Assembly: GCA_007133095.1 (NCBI GenBank)
Contig: SLNK01000009.1
Location: forward strand, 1 to 37,545
Direction: 5' to 3'
Length of the DNA stretch: 37,545 nucleotides
Origin: Candidatus Peregrinibacteria bacterium
GTDB lineage: Bacteria; Patescibacteriota; Gracilibacteria; UBA1369; LOWO2-01-FULL-3
Part shown: positions 24,350 to 32,673 of the stretch, piece after piece
How the letters are laid out: each line of letters opens with the position of its first letter
Numbering within the stretch: the first letter of the stretch is position 1
Notes under the pieces: model-generated
What the model saw: the letters and a program-made list of their open reading frames with translations, nothing else
Database searches by the model: none
What the model was told of the DNA's origin: nothing
Translations under genes and position numbers: made by a program

Positions 24350-24694
24350 ATGGCTAACGAAAAATACATCGCAAGAAAGAGAAGGCACAACCGAGTACGC
24401 TCGAAGATTTCCGGAGAGGAAAAAAGACCAAGACTTGTTGTTTTCAGAAGTCTAAAAAATATTTACGCACAACTTGTTGATGACAAAAATGGAAAAGTGA
24501 TTGCCGGAACTTCTGATATTAAAGAGTCAAAAGGAACAAAAACTGAACGAGGCAAAAAAGTCGGTATTGAAATAGCCAAGTTGGCAAAAGAGAAAAAAAT
24601 TGAAACTGTGGTGTTTGATCGTAACGGTTACAAATACCACGGTAGAGTTAAAGCCTTGGCGGAAGGAGCTCGTGAAGGCGGACTAAAATTTTGA
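24350..24694 (+). CDS. rplR: Ribosomal protein L18
   Basis: L18 binds 5S rRNA together with L5. It has the basic N-terminus RKRRHNRVRSKISG, then RPRLVVFRSLKNIYAQLVDD, and the C-terminal VVFDRNGYKYHGRVKALAEG and AREGGLKF. Length 114 is typical. It stops with TGA, evidence for the standard code. Confidence 0.98.
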   Translation: MANEKYIARKRRHNRVRSKISGEEKRPRLVVFRSLKNIYAQLVDDKNGKVIAGTSDIKESKGTKTERGKKVGIEIAKLAKEKKIETVVFDRNGYKYHGRVKALAEGAREGGLKF

Positions 24695-24709
24695 TAATTA
24701 ACCAAAACC

Positions 24710-25318
24710 ATGGCGAAACCAACAGGGAGAAAAGACAGATTCATAAAAAAAGAACCAAAAGAGTTCGATGAAGAAGTCATACAAATAGACAGAGTAACAA
24801 GAGTAGTAAAAGGTGGTAGAAAACTAAGATTTCGAGCAACGGTCGCGATCGGAGACAGAAAAGGAAGAGTAGGAATAGGAATAGGAAAATCTCACGAAGT
24901 AACCGGAGCTATACAGAAAGGGATTGCCAAAGCAAAAAAAGACATAGTTAAAGTGAAATTGGACGGATCAACAATCCCCCACGACATAAAGATTAAGTAC
25001 AAATCGGCAAAAATTTTGTTAATCCCCGCGGTTGAAGGTACAGGACTTATTTCAGGAGGAACCGTCCGTAAAGTTTTAGAATTAGCGGGTGTTAAAAACG
25101 TTCTTAGTAAGTCATTTGGAACAACAAATAAGGTAAATGTGACAAAAGCCACATTTGAAGCACTCAAAAAATTACAAGAGACCCCGAGAATGAAAAAGAG
25201 AAATGAAGCAAAACCGGCAAGCAAACCGTCACAAAAGCCTGAAGCAAAATCTGAAGCAAAGCCTGAAGCAAAATCTGAAGCAAAGACGGCGCCAAAAAAA
25301 GAATCAACTAAAAAATAA
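24710..25318 (+). CDS. rpsE: Ribosomal protein S5 with repetitive C-terminal tail
   Basis: S5 shapes the mRNA entry tunnel and affects fidelity. The double-stranded RNA-binding-like domain has VTRVVKGGRKLRFRATVAIG, GRVGIGIGKSHEV, and the second domain has IPAVEGTGLISGGTVRKVLELAGV. The last 40 residues are Ala/Lys/Glu/Pro-rich and include a duplicated eight-residue unit, making 202 residues against about 165 usually. rplO follows after three bases: the rpmD (L30) gene expected here is absent. Confidence 0.98.
   Translation: MAKPTGRKDRFIKKEPKEFDEEVIQIDRVTRVVKGGRKLRFRATVAIGDRKGRVGIGIGKSHEVTGAIQKGIAKAKKDIVKVKLDGSTIPHDIKIKYKSAKILLIPAVEGTGLISGGTVRKVLELAGVKNVLSKSFGTTNKVNVTKATFEALKKLQETPRMKKRNEAKPASKPSQKPEAKSEAKPEAKSEAKTAPKKESTKK
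25237..25284 (+). repeat. 24-bp tandem duplication in the rpsE tail
   Basis: Bases 25237-25260 and 25261-25284 are identical and in frame, encoding the repeated unit PEAKSEAK. Each 24-mer is itself built from two similar 12-base halves. It is a short minisatellite and a likely site of length variation between strains. Confidence 0.9.
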
Positions 25319-25321
25319 GAC

Positions 25322-25807
25322 ATGTCATTACTTGAACTAAGCAGCAAAACAGGAAGTAAAAAAAGAAAAAGAGTAGGAAGAGGAAACGCCTCCGGCCACG
25401 GAACCTACAGCTGTAAAGGGATGAAAGGACAAACAGCAAGAAGTGGCGGCAGAAGAAGACCTGGATTTGAAGGAGGACAAACTCCTTACCTTCGAAAGAT
25501 GCCAAAACTCAAAGGTTTCAAAAATCCCAACAGAGTTGAATATCAAGCTATAAACGTGGGTGATTTAAATATGTTTGAGGACAAAGCAACTGTAAACGCG
25601 GAAACTCTTTATTCAAAAAATCTTATTTCCAAAAAAAATAAACCGGTTAAACTGTTAGCGGGAAAAGGATCTTTGGAAAAAACACTGACAATAGAAGTGG
25701 ATAAAGCCTCCAAGAAAGCAATTGAGCTGGTTGAAGCCAAAAAAGGAAAGGTTAAAACTAAAGAAAAAGAAGCTGAACCTAAAAAAGAAGAATTAAAAAA
25801 TCAATAA
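25322..25807 (+). CDS. rplO: Ribosomal protein L15
   Basis: L15 is a late-assembly 50S protein with a long N-terminal extension into rRNA. The Gly/Arg-rich GSKKRKRVGRGNASGHG, then KGQTARSGGRRRPGFEGGQT and LPK-like RKMPKLKGFKNP are typical. The C-terminal globular domain is followed by an acidic/basic tail. Length 161. The stop and secY ATG are contiguous. Confidence 0.97.
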   Translation: MSLLELSSKTGSKKRKRVGRGNASGHGTYSCKGMKGQTARSGGRRRPGFEGGQTPYLRKMPKLKGFKNPNRVEYQAINVGDLNMFEDKATVNAETLYSKNLISKKNKPVKLLAGKGSLEKTLTIEVDKASKKAIELVEAKKGKVKTKEKEAEPKKEELKNQ

Positions 25808-27106
25808 ATGTTTGAATATTTCAGCCAAATTTGGAATTCAAAAGAACTTAGAAAAAAAATTCTTTTCACAATATCCATTTTGGTATTGTACAGATTCATA
25901 GCTCATATAACAGTCCCCGGAGTAAGCTTGGAAGCACTTCGAGCTTTCACAACCAGAAATGAACTACTGCAAATGTTCAGTCTTCTTACGGGAGGAAGCA
26001 CGGAGAATTTCTCAATAGTTTTGATGGGGCTTTCCCCTTACATTAACGCGGCCATCATAATGCAATTGATGACCGTAATAGTCCCTAAACTGGAAGCTCT
26101 TTCAAAAGAAGGAGAATCGGGAAGAAGAAAAATAAACTCATATACAAGATGGTTGTGCTTCCCATTAGCATTCCTTCAATCCTACGGAATGATATTGCTT
26201 TTAAATTCACAATCACAGATACCTTTAATAGAAAATATCAACAATCCGGCAACAGTTCTCCCTATAATGCTTACGGTCTCAGCCGGAACAGTCCTTTTGG
26301 TGTGGCTTGGAGAACAAATAACAGAGAAAGGGATAGGTAACGGAATATCGGTACTAATCTTTGCCAGTATTATCTCTCAGGTTCCAACAATGGTTGGTCA
26401 AAACCTTTTCGTAGCACAAGGAGACGCTGCCAAAGTAATGCCATTTGTAGTTGTTGCACTTATGACGATAATTCTGGTAACGGTAGTTGTCCTGGTAACG
26501 GAAGCCCAAAGAAAAATCCCTATCACATACGCGGGACACGGAGCACGGTCCAAAAGCGATCAAGCATTTTTACCGATAAAGATAAATCAAGCGGGAATGA
26601 TCCCCATAATCTTCGCGGTGGCATTGGTGAGCTTCCCGGGAATACTAGGACAATTCTTCCTGAACGCAAATTCAGGCTGGCTTCAAAGCATGGGAGGCAG
26701 TATGACTATCTTGTTCCAACCAAACACGGTTTTATACACAGCTTTATATTTCCTTTTGGTAATAGCCTTCACTTTCTTTTACGTTTCAATAACATTCAAA
26801 CCCGATCAAATAGCTGAAAACATACAGAAGAAAGGAGGATACATCCCCGGAATAAGACCGGGCCAACAAACATCCGAATACCTAAAAGAGATATCCGGAA
26901 GATTAACATTTTTCGGAGCTCTATTTTTAGCGACGATAGCAATAATTCCCATCCTGATGCAGTTTGCCTTCAGGCAAAGCGGTGTAGGAAATATAGCCCT
27001 TCTAATATCCGGAGCGGGAATAATAATCATCGTGGGCGTAATCCTTGAAATTATAAGGCAAGTAAACGCTCAACTGGTAATGCACGATTATAAGAAGTTT
27101 TACTAA
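25808..27106 (+). CDS. secY: Preprotein translocase channel subunit SecY
   Basis: SecY is the protein-conducting channel in the cytoplasmic membrane. The 432-residue sequence shows about ten membrane helices, the plug region after helix 1 with VPGVSLEAL, MGLSPYINAAIIMQLMT, the loop with SKEGESGRRKINSYTRW, the cytoplasmic C5 loop with AQRKIPITYAGHG, and the C6 loop with IQKKGGYIPGIRPGQQT. All are diagnostic. Normal place after rplO and before adk. Confidence 0.99.
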   Translation: MFEYFSQIWNSKELRKKILFTISILVLYRFIAHITVPGVSLEALRAFTTRNELLQMFSLLTGGSTENFSIVLMGLSPYINAAIIMQLMTVIVPKLEALSKEGESGRRKINSYTRWLCFPLAFLQSYGMILLLNSQSQIPLIENINNPATVLPIMLTVSAGTVLLVWLGEQITEKGIGNGISVLIFASIISQVPTMVGQNLFVAQGDAAKVMPFVVVALMTIILVTVVVLVTEAQRKIPITYAGHGARSKSDQAFLPIKINQAGMIPIIFAVALVSFPGILGQFFLNANSGWLQSMGGSMTILFQPNTVLYTALYFLLVIAFTFFYVSITFKPDQIAENIQKKGGYIPGIRPGQQTSEYLKEISGRLTFFGALFLATIAIIPILMQFAFRQSGVGNIALLISGAGIIIIVGVILEIIRQVNAQLVMHDYKKFY

Positions 27107-27108
27107 TT

Positions 27109-27741
27109 ATGGATTTTATTTTTTTCGGAATGCAAGGCTCCGGAAAGGGGACGCTGGGGAAAGCGGTAGCGGAGAGATACGGTATGCAAATTTTTGAAAC
27201 GGGAAACGAATTAAGAAAGCTTTCACATGAAGAAAGCGAACTTGGCCAAAAAGTAAAATCAATCGTGGAGGCGGGAAATCTGGTGCCCAATGAAGTGGTA
27301 ATGGAAATAGTCGAAAATTTTATGGATAGCATAGACCCCAACTCCCCCATTCTATTTGATGGAATTCCCAGAAAAGTAACTCAAGCAAAAAACCTAAACG
27401 AAGTATTGGATAAACATAACAGAGAATACAAAGCCGTTCTACTTGAGTTAAGCGAAGAAAGCGCATTAAAAAGGCTTACAACAAGAAGAATCTGCAAAAC
27501 TTGCAAAGCGGTTTATCCCGCTACATACACGGAAGAGAACTGCAAATGTGGAGATACTCTGACAACTCGCTCGGATGACAACCCGGAAGCAATAAAAACG
27601 AGATTACAGGCATTTCAGGAAGAAACCGTTCCGGCAATAGAAATGTACAAAGACAAGCTCATAACTATAGACGGCGAACCCAGTATAGAAGATGTGCAAA
27701 CAAACACCTTTGAGATACTGGACAAAATCATGCTCGATTAA
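27109..27741 (+). CDS. adk: Adenylate kinase, zinc-LID form
   Basis: It interconverts AMP + ATP with 2 ADP in the cytosol. The P-loop is GMQGSGKGT (residues 7-15), the AMP region has ETGNELR where TGDxLR is usual, and DGIPRK stands in place of DGFPR. The LID holds four Cys (C129, C132, C145, C147), somewhat closer together than in the common zinc-LID enzymes, and DDNPEAIKTRL follows. The 210-residue length is normal. map begins on the very next base after the stop. Placement after secY is standard. Confidence 0.96.
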   Translation: MDFIFFGMQGSGKGTLGKAVAERYGMQIFETGNELRKLSHEESELGQKVKSIVEAGNLVPNEVVMEIVENFMDSIDPNSPILFDGIPRKVTQAKNLNEVLDKHNREYKAVLLELSEESALKRLTTRRICKTCKAVYPATYTEENCKCGDTLTTRSDDNPEAIKTRLQAFQEETVPAIEMYKDKLITIDGEPSIEDVQTNTFEILDKIMLD

Positions 27742-28494
27742 ATGACGATTATAATAAAAACCGAAGGTGAAATAAAAGCGATGCGTGAAGGCGGCAAAAT
27801 TTTGGCAAATCTGCTGGAAGAAATTCGTTTGCGCGCACAGGCCGGCATTTCAACATATGAACTCGATGAATTTGCGGAAAAATTCATCAAAAAACACAAT
27901 GCAAATCCCGGATTCAAGGGATACAAAGGATTCCCGGCAACCATATGCGCAACAATAGACGCCGAAATTGTTCATGGGATCCCCAACAAAAACAGATATT
28001 TAAAAGAAGGAGACCTTTTCACGGTGGATTGCGGCGTAATTTACGAGGGCCTATACACGGACGCGGCAAGATCAATGGGAATAGGTAAAATTTCAGAGGA
28101 AAAAGAAAAACTTATAGAAGTAGCTAAGAGAACACTTAAAGAAGCAATCCGTGTAGCAAAACCGGGCGTCCGGGTAGGCAAAATTGGGGAAACGGTGGAA
28201 AAAATAGTAAAAGGAGCCGGATTCAATGTGATAAAAGACTTGACAGGACACGGAATAGGAAAAGATCTACACGAAGATCCCGTGGTTTTAAATTACAAAA
28301 GTGATAACCCGGGACCGATACTAAAACCGGGCATGACAATCGCAATAGAGCCTATCTTTACAACAGGAAGGGGAGAATTAAGAGAGTCAAAAGACAATTG
28401 GACATTGATAACATCGGACGGAGCCCCATCGGTACAGGAGGAAAACACGATTTTGATAACTCAAAAAAGTAACGAAATTTTAACTTGCATATAA
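27742..28494 (+). CDS. map: Methionine aminopeptidase, type I
   Basis: It removes the initiator Met from nascent proteins. All metal and catalytic residues can be placed in the sequence: H78, D96, D107, H170, H177, E203 and E234, each one less than the E. coli numbering. Motifs VDCGVIYEGLYTDAARS, GHGIGKDLHEDP and IEPIFTTG are intact. There is no N-terminal SH3-binding extension. Length 250. The -35 box of the next promoter lies within its last codons. Confidence 0.98.
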   Translation: MTIIIKTEGEIKAMREGGKILANLLEEIRLRAQAGISTYELDEFAEKFIKKHNANPGFKGYKGFPATICATIDAEIVHGIPNKNRYLKEGDLFTVDCGVIYEGLYTDAARSMGIGKISEEKEKLIEVAKRTLKEAIRVAKPGVRVGKIGETVEKIVKGAGFNVIKDLTGHGIGKDLHEDPVVLNYKSDNPGPILKPGMTIAIEPIFTTGRGELRESKDNWTLITSDGAPSVQEENTILITQKSNEILTCI

Positions 28495-28513
28495 TATTTT
28501 TCTCGTGTAGTAT
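28485..28513 (+). promoter_or_regulatory. Promoter of infA-rpmJ-alpha operon
   Basis: TTGCAT (28485-28490) and TAGTAT (28508-28513) are 17 bases apart; the -35 box overlaps the 3' end of map. Initiation near 28520 gives a leader of about 40 nt before infA, with no clear hairpin. Confidence 0.6.
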
Positions 28514-28558
28514 CCTAAGGCTTTTTTCACCCCCAAAACAAGATAAAGTGGCATATAC

Positions 28559-28789
28559 ATGGGCAAAGATGACACAATAGAGTTACAAGGGACAGTAGTT
28601 GAGCCGCTACCCAATACGGAGTTTAAAGTGGAACTTGAAAACGGCAACACAATAACGGCACACCTATCGGGAAAAATGAGAATGCACTACATCAAAATCC
28701 TTCCCGGTGATAAGGTAACCGTACAGCTGAGCACATATGATCTCAGCAAAGGAAGAATAACTTATAGACATAGCGCAAAAAAACAATGA
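28559..28789 (+). CDS. infA: Translation initiation factor IF-1
   Basis: IF-1 occupies the A site during initiation. It is a 76-residue OB fold with the standard IELQGTVVEPLPNTEFKVEL, LENGNTITAHLSGKMRMHYI and ILPGDKVTVQLSTYDLSKGR. Length is slightly above the usual 72. Its TGA stop overlaps the start of rpmJ (ATGA). Confidence 0.98.
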   Translation: MGKDDTIELQGTVVEPLPNTEFKVELENGNTITAHLSGKMRMHYIKILPGDKVTVQLSTYDLSKGRITYRHSAKKQ

Positions 28790-28899
28790 AAGTAAGATCA
28801 TCGGTAAAAAAAATTTGTCAAAAATGTCAGGTAATAAAGCGTAATAACGTGTTAAGAATAATCTGCCAAAATAAAAGGCATAAACAACGTCAAGGCTGA
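28786..28899 (+). CDS. rpmJ: Ribosomal protein L36
   Basis: This 37-codon gene codes for the smallest 50S protein: MKVRSSVKKICQKC followed by QVIKRNN and a C-terminal NKRHKQRQG. The zinc ligands C11, C14, C27 and H32 match the C-x2-C-x12-C-x4-H pattern of L36. It overlaps infA by four bases, the expected neighbour, and ends in TGA. It is the C+ (zinc) form. Confidence 0.96.
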   Translation: MKVRSSVKKICQKCQVIKRNNVLRIICQNKRHKQRQG

Positions 28900-28911
28900 C
28901 TTGAATGCTGG

Positions 28912-28946
28912 GCAGTCAGCGTTCTTCCCCCAAGAACGCTGACTGC
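28912..28946 (+). promoter_or_regulatory. Perfect 15-bp hairpin between rpmJ and rpsM
   Basis: GCAGTCAGCGTTCTT (28912-28926) pairs perfectly with 28932-28946 around a five-C loop, beginning 12 bases after the rpmJ stop. Only TTAGAATTT follows, so it is not a clear terminator. It could stabilise or process the mRNA, or be the feedback target before rpsM (S4 binds at this place in E. coli, with a different structure). Confidence 0.6.
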
Positions 28947-28966
28947 TTAGAATTTAATCGGACCAA

Positions 28967-29341
28967 ATGGCAAGAATAGCGGGTGTAAACCTACCCAAAG
29001 AAAAAAGAATAGAAGTCGGTCTAACCGCGATACACGGTATTGGAAGAAGCCTTAGTACAAGAATTCTGCAAGAAACCGGCGTAGATAAAGACAAAAAAGT
29101 CGAAGCCTTATCAAACGATGAAATCACAAAGCTTCGCGACGCAATAAGCAAATTGCAAACAGAGGGAGATCTGAAAAGAAAAGTTGCAATGGATCTCAAG
29201 AGATTGCAAGAAATAGGGTCATACAGAGGTTTTAGGCACAAAAAAGGAATGCCGGCAAGAGGCCAAAGAACAAGATACAACGCAAGAACCAGAAAAGGTA
29301 AAAAGAAAACAGTCGCAAACAAGAAAATAGCCACAAAGTAA
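28967..29341 (+). CDS. rpsM: Ribosomal protein S13
   Basis: S13 is a 30S head protein bridging to L5. It has the ARIAGVNLPKEKRIEVGLT start, IHGIGRSLSTRIL, and the C-terminal GSYRGFRHKKGMPARGQRT with the basic RTRKGKK tail. Length 124 is normal. rpsK follows after 32 bases. Confidence 0.98.
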   Translation: MARIAGVNLPKEKRIEVGLTAIHGIGRSLSTRILQETGVDKDKKVEALSNDEITKLRDAISKLQTEGDLKRKVAMDLKRLQEIGSYRGFRHKKGMPARGQRTRYNARTRKGKKKTVANKKIATK

Positions 29342-29373
29342 AATAAGAATATAAGGTTAATCTAAACACATAC

Positions 29374-29775
29374 ATGGCGGAAGCAAAAAAGAAAAAAGTT
29401 GTGAAAAAGACAAAAGCAAGGAGAAGAAGCGTTCCTCAAGGAACCGCTCACGTACAAGCGTCCTACAACAACACGATAGTAACTCTATCCGATCAAAATG
29501 GAGATGTGATAGCGTGGAGTAGCGCGGGAGGAAGCGGCTTTAAAGGAGCAAGGAAGTCAACTCCGTACGCCGCACAAGTATCCGCCGAAAATGCCGCAGA
29601 GAAAGCAAAAGCATTTGGACTTGAAGCGGTACATGTATATGTAAAAGGAGTCGGAAGCGGAAGAGAACAAGCGATAAGGGGGCTTGTCTCAAGCGGAATA
29701 AACATTATTTCAATCAACGATATAACACCAATCCCTCACAACGGTTGCAGAAAGAAAAAGCAAAGGAGGGTGTAA
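29374..29775 (+). CDS. rpsK: Ribosomal protein S11
   Basis: S11 lies on the 30S platform. A basic N-terminus leads to GTAHVQASYNNTIVTLSD, then AWSSAGGSGFKGARKSTPYA and VKGVGSGREQAIRGL, ending PIPHNGCRKKKQRRV. The NG in PHNGCR, where the isoaspartate forms, is present. Length 133 is typical. A purine-rich AGGAGG near its stop codes for its last residues and is too far from rpsD to be its ribosome binding site. Confidence 0.98.
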   Translation: MAEAKKKKVVKKTKARRRSVPQGTAHVQASYNNTIVTLSDQNGDVIAWSSAGGSGFKGARKSTPYAAQVSAENAAEKAKAFGLEAVHVYVKGVGSGREQAIRGLVSSGINIISINDITPIPHNGCRKKKQRRV

Positions 29776-29787
29776 TCAAAAATAATT

Positions 29788-30402
29788 ATGGCAAGGTACA
29801 GAGGACCAATAACACGTTTATCAAGAAGGCTGGGAATAATTCTATTCACCAACGGTGAAAGCAAAATAAAAGCCTTCAACAAGAAAAATTACAAGCCGGG
29901 AGAACATGGTCAAAAACGTTTTTCGCAGATGTCAGAATACAACAAACAACTACGTGAAAAACAAAAAGCAAGATTCATGTACGGGATAACAGAGAAGCAA
30001 TCCAGAAAATACTATACCCTGGCAAGCAAAAGCAGCGAGATAACAGGTGTTAAATATTTATCATTGCTGGAACAAAGATTGGATAATGCCCTATACAGAG
30101 CAGGGTTTGCAGAGACAAGACCGCAAGCAAGACAAATAGTAAGTCACGGCCTTGTTCTTTTGAACGGCAGAAAAGTAAAAACTCCATCAATCAATGTAAA
30201 ACCCGGAGACACATTCGAAATAAAGCAGAAAAGCAAAGAATCAAAACTTTTTGAAGAATTAAAGAAAGCCAAATATAAAGCGCCAAAGTGGTTAAAAACA
30301 GACTTGTCATCTCTAAAAGCGGATGTAGTTTCCGCCCCTGATCGAGATGACATAGAACACGTAATAGATTATCAGCTCATAACGGAGTTCTACTCCAAGT
30401 AA
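29788..30402 (+). CDS. rpsD: Ribosomal protein S4, zinc-free form
   Basis: S4 is a primary 16S binder with antitermination and regulatory roles. It starts ARYRGPITRLSRRLG, without the N-terminal zinc Cys, carries PGEHGQKR, and its S4 domain is complete (LEQRLDNALYRAGFAETRPQ, ARQIVSHGLVLLNGRKV). Length 204 is normal. It is followed by rpoA after a 59-base gap containing a -10-like sequence. Confidence 0.98.
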   Translation: MARYRGPITRLSRRLGIILFTNGESKIKAFNKKNYKPGEHGQKRFSQMSEYNKQLREKQKARFMYGITEKQSRKYYTLASKSSEITGVKYLSLLEQRLDNALYRAGFAETRPQARQIVSHGLVLLNGRKVKTPSINVKPGDTFEIKQKSKESKLFEELKKAKYKAPKWLKTDLSSLKADVVSAPDRDDIEHVIDYQLITEFYSK

Positions 30403-30438
30403 AGAGCTCGTTCCTATAGCGACATGAAGTTGCACAAT

Positions 30439-30444
30439 TATAAT
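30439..30444 (+). promoter_or_regulatory. Possible -10 box for rpoA
   Basis: A perfect TATAAT at 30439-30444 lies 17 bases before the rpoA start. No -35 box is clear at 16-18 bases upstream, and no TG extension is present, so a promoter here is only possible. Confidence 0.35.
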
Positions 30445-30461
30445 CATTAAAACACCTCAAA

Positions 30462-31436
30462 ATGCATCAAATCCAAGAAGAAATTGGCATCCCTAAAATT
30501 AAAACCGAAACTTTGGGAGAAGACCATGCAATCTTCACTATGAGCCCCCTCCCCACAGGTTATGGAGTAACACTTGGAAACGCACTGAGAAGAGCTCTGT
30601 TGGGATCTCTCCCCGGCGCCTGTATAACGGGATTAAAAATAGACGGAGCTGCACACGAATATTCAACAATAAAAGGTGTGAAAGAGAGCGTCCTGGATAT
30701 AATCCTCAACCTTAAACAACTGAATTTAAAAAAGAACACACCGGCTGCTTCAACATTAACACTTGAAACTTCAAAAACGGGTGAAATAAAAGCCAAAGAC
30801 ATAAGTGCTCCATCAGAAGTGAAAATTCTTAATCCGGATCAATACATATGCACATTGGAAAAAGGCACAAAGCTTAAAATGGAACTGCGTGTTGAAAAAG
30901 GAGTAGGATATGTTCCCGCAACAGCAAGACAAAAAGACGAAGAGGACCCCACAATAATTTCAGTGGATGCTCTTTATTCTCCGGTTGAAAAAGTTCGTTA
31001 TGATGTAGAAGCTACTCGTGTGGGACAAATGACAAATTTGGATAAGCTGACACTGGAAGTAAAAACAAACGGAACAATCACGCCGGAAGATTCACTAAAG
31101 TTCGCGTCAAACCTTCTTCAGTCATATTTCAATCTGCTAAACACGGAAAATGTAATAGTTGAAGAGGAGTATATGTCCAACATCAAATCTATTCTGGAAA
31201 AAGAAAAAGAAGAGGAGTCTCAAAAACCGAGCCAGGAATCATACACACCAATAGAAATTCTCGGATTTTCACCAAGAACGCTTAACGCTCTTATAAACGG
31301 TGGCATCGGCTCAATCGAACAACTTTCAAAATGTACGGAAAGTAAGTTGTCAAATCTTCGAGGATTTGGTAAAAAGGCACTCACGGAAGTAAAATCAGCG
31401 CTTGAAAAGAAAGGTCTTTCACTCGCTGATGAATAA
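30462..31436 (+). CDS. rpoA: RNA polymerase alpha subunit
   Basis: Alpha dimerises to scaffold RNA polymerase and contacts promoters and activators through its C-terminal domain. The N-terminal domain has PLPTGYGVTLGNALRRALL and GVKESVLDIILNLKQL; the hinge is Glu/Lys-rich (about 248-265); the C-terminal domain is helix-hairpin-helix with LGFSPRTLNALINGGI and LRGFGKKALTEVKSAL. Length 324 is normal. The presence of the alpha CTD means upstream-element or activator contact remains possible. rplQ follows after 11 bases. Confidence 0.98.
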   Translation: MHQIQEEIGIPKIKTETLGEDHAIFTMSPLPTGYGVTLGNALRRALLGSLPGACITGLKIDGAAHEYSTIKGVKESVLDIILNLKQLNLKKNTPAASTLTLETSKTGEIKAKDISAPSEVKILNPDQYICTLEKGTKLKMELRVEKGVGYVPATARQKDEEDPTIISVDALYSPVEKVRYDVEATRVGQMTNLDKLTLEVKTNGTITPEDSLKFASNLLQSYFNLLNTENVIVEEEYMSNIKSILEKEKEEESQKPSQESYTPIEILGFSPRTLNALINGGIGSIEQLSKCTESKLSNLRGFGKKALTEVKSALEKKGLSLADE

Positions 31437-31447
31437 TAACTAAAAAC

Positions 31448-31801
31448 ATGAGACACAGAGTAAAAAAAGTAAAATTGGGAACGGATAAGGACCACAAGAC
31501 TGCTCTAATGCGGAACCTAGCAATGTCCGTAATAATCTACGAAAAGGTAAAAACCACATCAGCCAAAGCCAAAGCTGTACAGCCGTTCGTGGAAAGACTT
31601 ATCAATATTGCCAAAACAAAGGAGAAAAAACACGCGATAAGAGAAATTGAAAGACTTCTGCAACATGAAAACAGCTCAAAGAAACTTTTGGAGGTCCTGG
31701 CGGAAAAATACAAAGACAGAAATTCCGGATTCACAAGAATCACCAAGATTGGAAACAGAAGTGGAGACAACGCACCATTAGTACAAATTGAATTGATATA
31801 A
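31448..31801 (+). CDS. rplQ: Ribosomal protein L17
   Basis: L17 sits near the tunnel exit. MRHRVKKVKLGTDKDHKTAL, RNLAMSVIIYEKVKTTSAKA and the C-terminal GFTRITKIGNRSGDNAPLV are diagnostic. Length 117 is normal. rplM begins one base after its stop, joining the alpha operon to the L13-S9 pair. Confidence 0.98.
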   Translation: MRHRVKKVKLGTDKDHKTALMRNLAMSVIIYEKVKTTSAKAKAVQPFVERLINIAKTKEKKHAIREIERLLQHENSSKKLLEVLAEKYKDRNSGFTRITKIGNRSGDNAPLVQIELI

Positions 31802-31802
31802 A

Positions 31803-32231
31803 ATGAAGACAACAATAGCAAAAGCCGAACAAATAGAAAGAAAGTGGTATATAGTCGATGCCAAAGACAAAGTTCTGGGAAGAATGTGCACGACCATAGC
31901 CGACAAACTCAGAGGTAAAGATAAGCCGATTTTCTCACCTCACATGGACTGCGGAGACTTCGTAATAGTAATAAACGCGGACAAAATCAAACTTACGGGG
32001 AAAAAGATGCAGGACAAAAAATACAGCAGGCACTCGGGCTATCCGGGGGGATACAGAGAACAGTCAGCGGAAGATCTCCTTTTGAAGAAACCCACAAAAG
32101 TATTTGAACTCGCGGTAAAAGGAATGCTTCCAAAGAACAAGCTTAGAGACAAATTCATGAGCAAACTAAAACTTTATGCAGGCGAAGAACATCCGCATGA
32201 AGCACAAAATCCAGAACCACTAAATACTTAA
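31803..32231 (+). CDS. rplM: Ribosomal protein L13
   Basis: L13 is an early 50S assembly protein. RKWYIVDAKDKVLGRMCTTIA, DKPIFSPHMDCGDFVIVINA, KYSRHSGYPGG and GMLPKNKLRDKFMSKLKLYAG are as in the family. Length 142. It pairs with rpsI in the usual order, two bases apart. Confidence 0.98.
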   Translation: MKTTIAKAEQIERKWYIVDAKDKVLGRMCTTIADKLRGKDKPIFSPHMDCGDFVIVINADKIKLTGKKMQDKKYSRHSGYPGGYREQSAEDLLLKKPTKVFELAVKGMLPKNKLRDKFMSKLKLYAGEEHPHEAQNPEPLNT

Positions 32232-32233
32232 TA

Positions 32234-32632
32234 ATGACAACAAAATCCAAATACATCTACGCAAACGGAAAAAGAAAATCATCAGTAGCAAGAGTAAGAC
32301 TCTTTAAAGGTACGGGGAAAATAACAGTAAACGAAAAAGCGGCCAAAGAATATTTTACTCCAAAAACACTTGTTTCGGTTGCCAGTTATCCTCTCACACT
32401 TGTGGGATGCAAAGATAAATTCGATATTTCCGCCAAAATAACAGGAGGCGGAATGAGCTCACAAGCGGAAGCATTGAGACACGGGATAGCAAAAGCATTG
32501 GTTTTAAGCGATCCTCTGACAAAACCCACTCTAAAAAAAGCGGGATTGCTGACTAGGGACTCAAGAGTCAAAGAAAGAAGAAAAGCCGGCTTGAAGAAAG
32601 CCAGAAAAGCTCCTCAATTCAGCAAACGTTAA
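32234..32632 (+). CDS. rpsI: Ribosomal protein S9
   Basis: S9 reaches the P-site tRNA with its C-terminal tail. The start YIYANGKRKSSVARVRLFKG, a middle with GGGMSSQAEALRHGIAKAL, and the terminal KAPQFSKR with the invariant final Arg are all present. Length 132 is typical. It is the last gene of the ribosomal run; an inverted-repeat element follows. Confidence 0.98.
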   Translation: MTTKSKYIYANGKRKSSVARVRLFKGTGKITVNEKAAKEYFTPKTLVSVASYPLTLVGCKDKFDISAKITGGGMSSQAEALRHGIAKALVLSDPLTKPTLKKAGLLTRDSRVKERRKAGLKKARKAPQFSKR

Positions 32633-32673
32633 AATTTTGCATAAGCGAAACACTCAATTTTACCCATTATTTC

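Noticed and set aside
25237..25284. CRISPR or other array from the rpsE tandem repeat.
   Set aside because: Only two adjacent in-frame copies with no spacers; it is protein-coding low complexity.
29762..29770. AGGAGG before rpsD as a Shine-Dalgarno site.
   Set aside because: It encodes the C-terminal Arg-Arg of S11 and lies about 18 bases from the ATG, too far for normal initiation.
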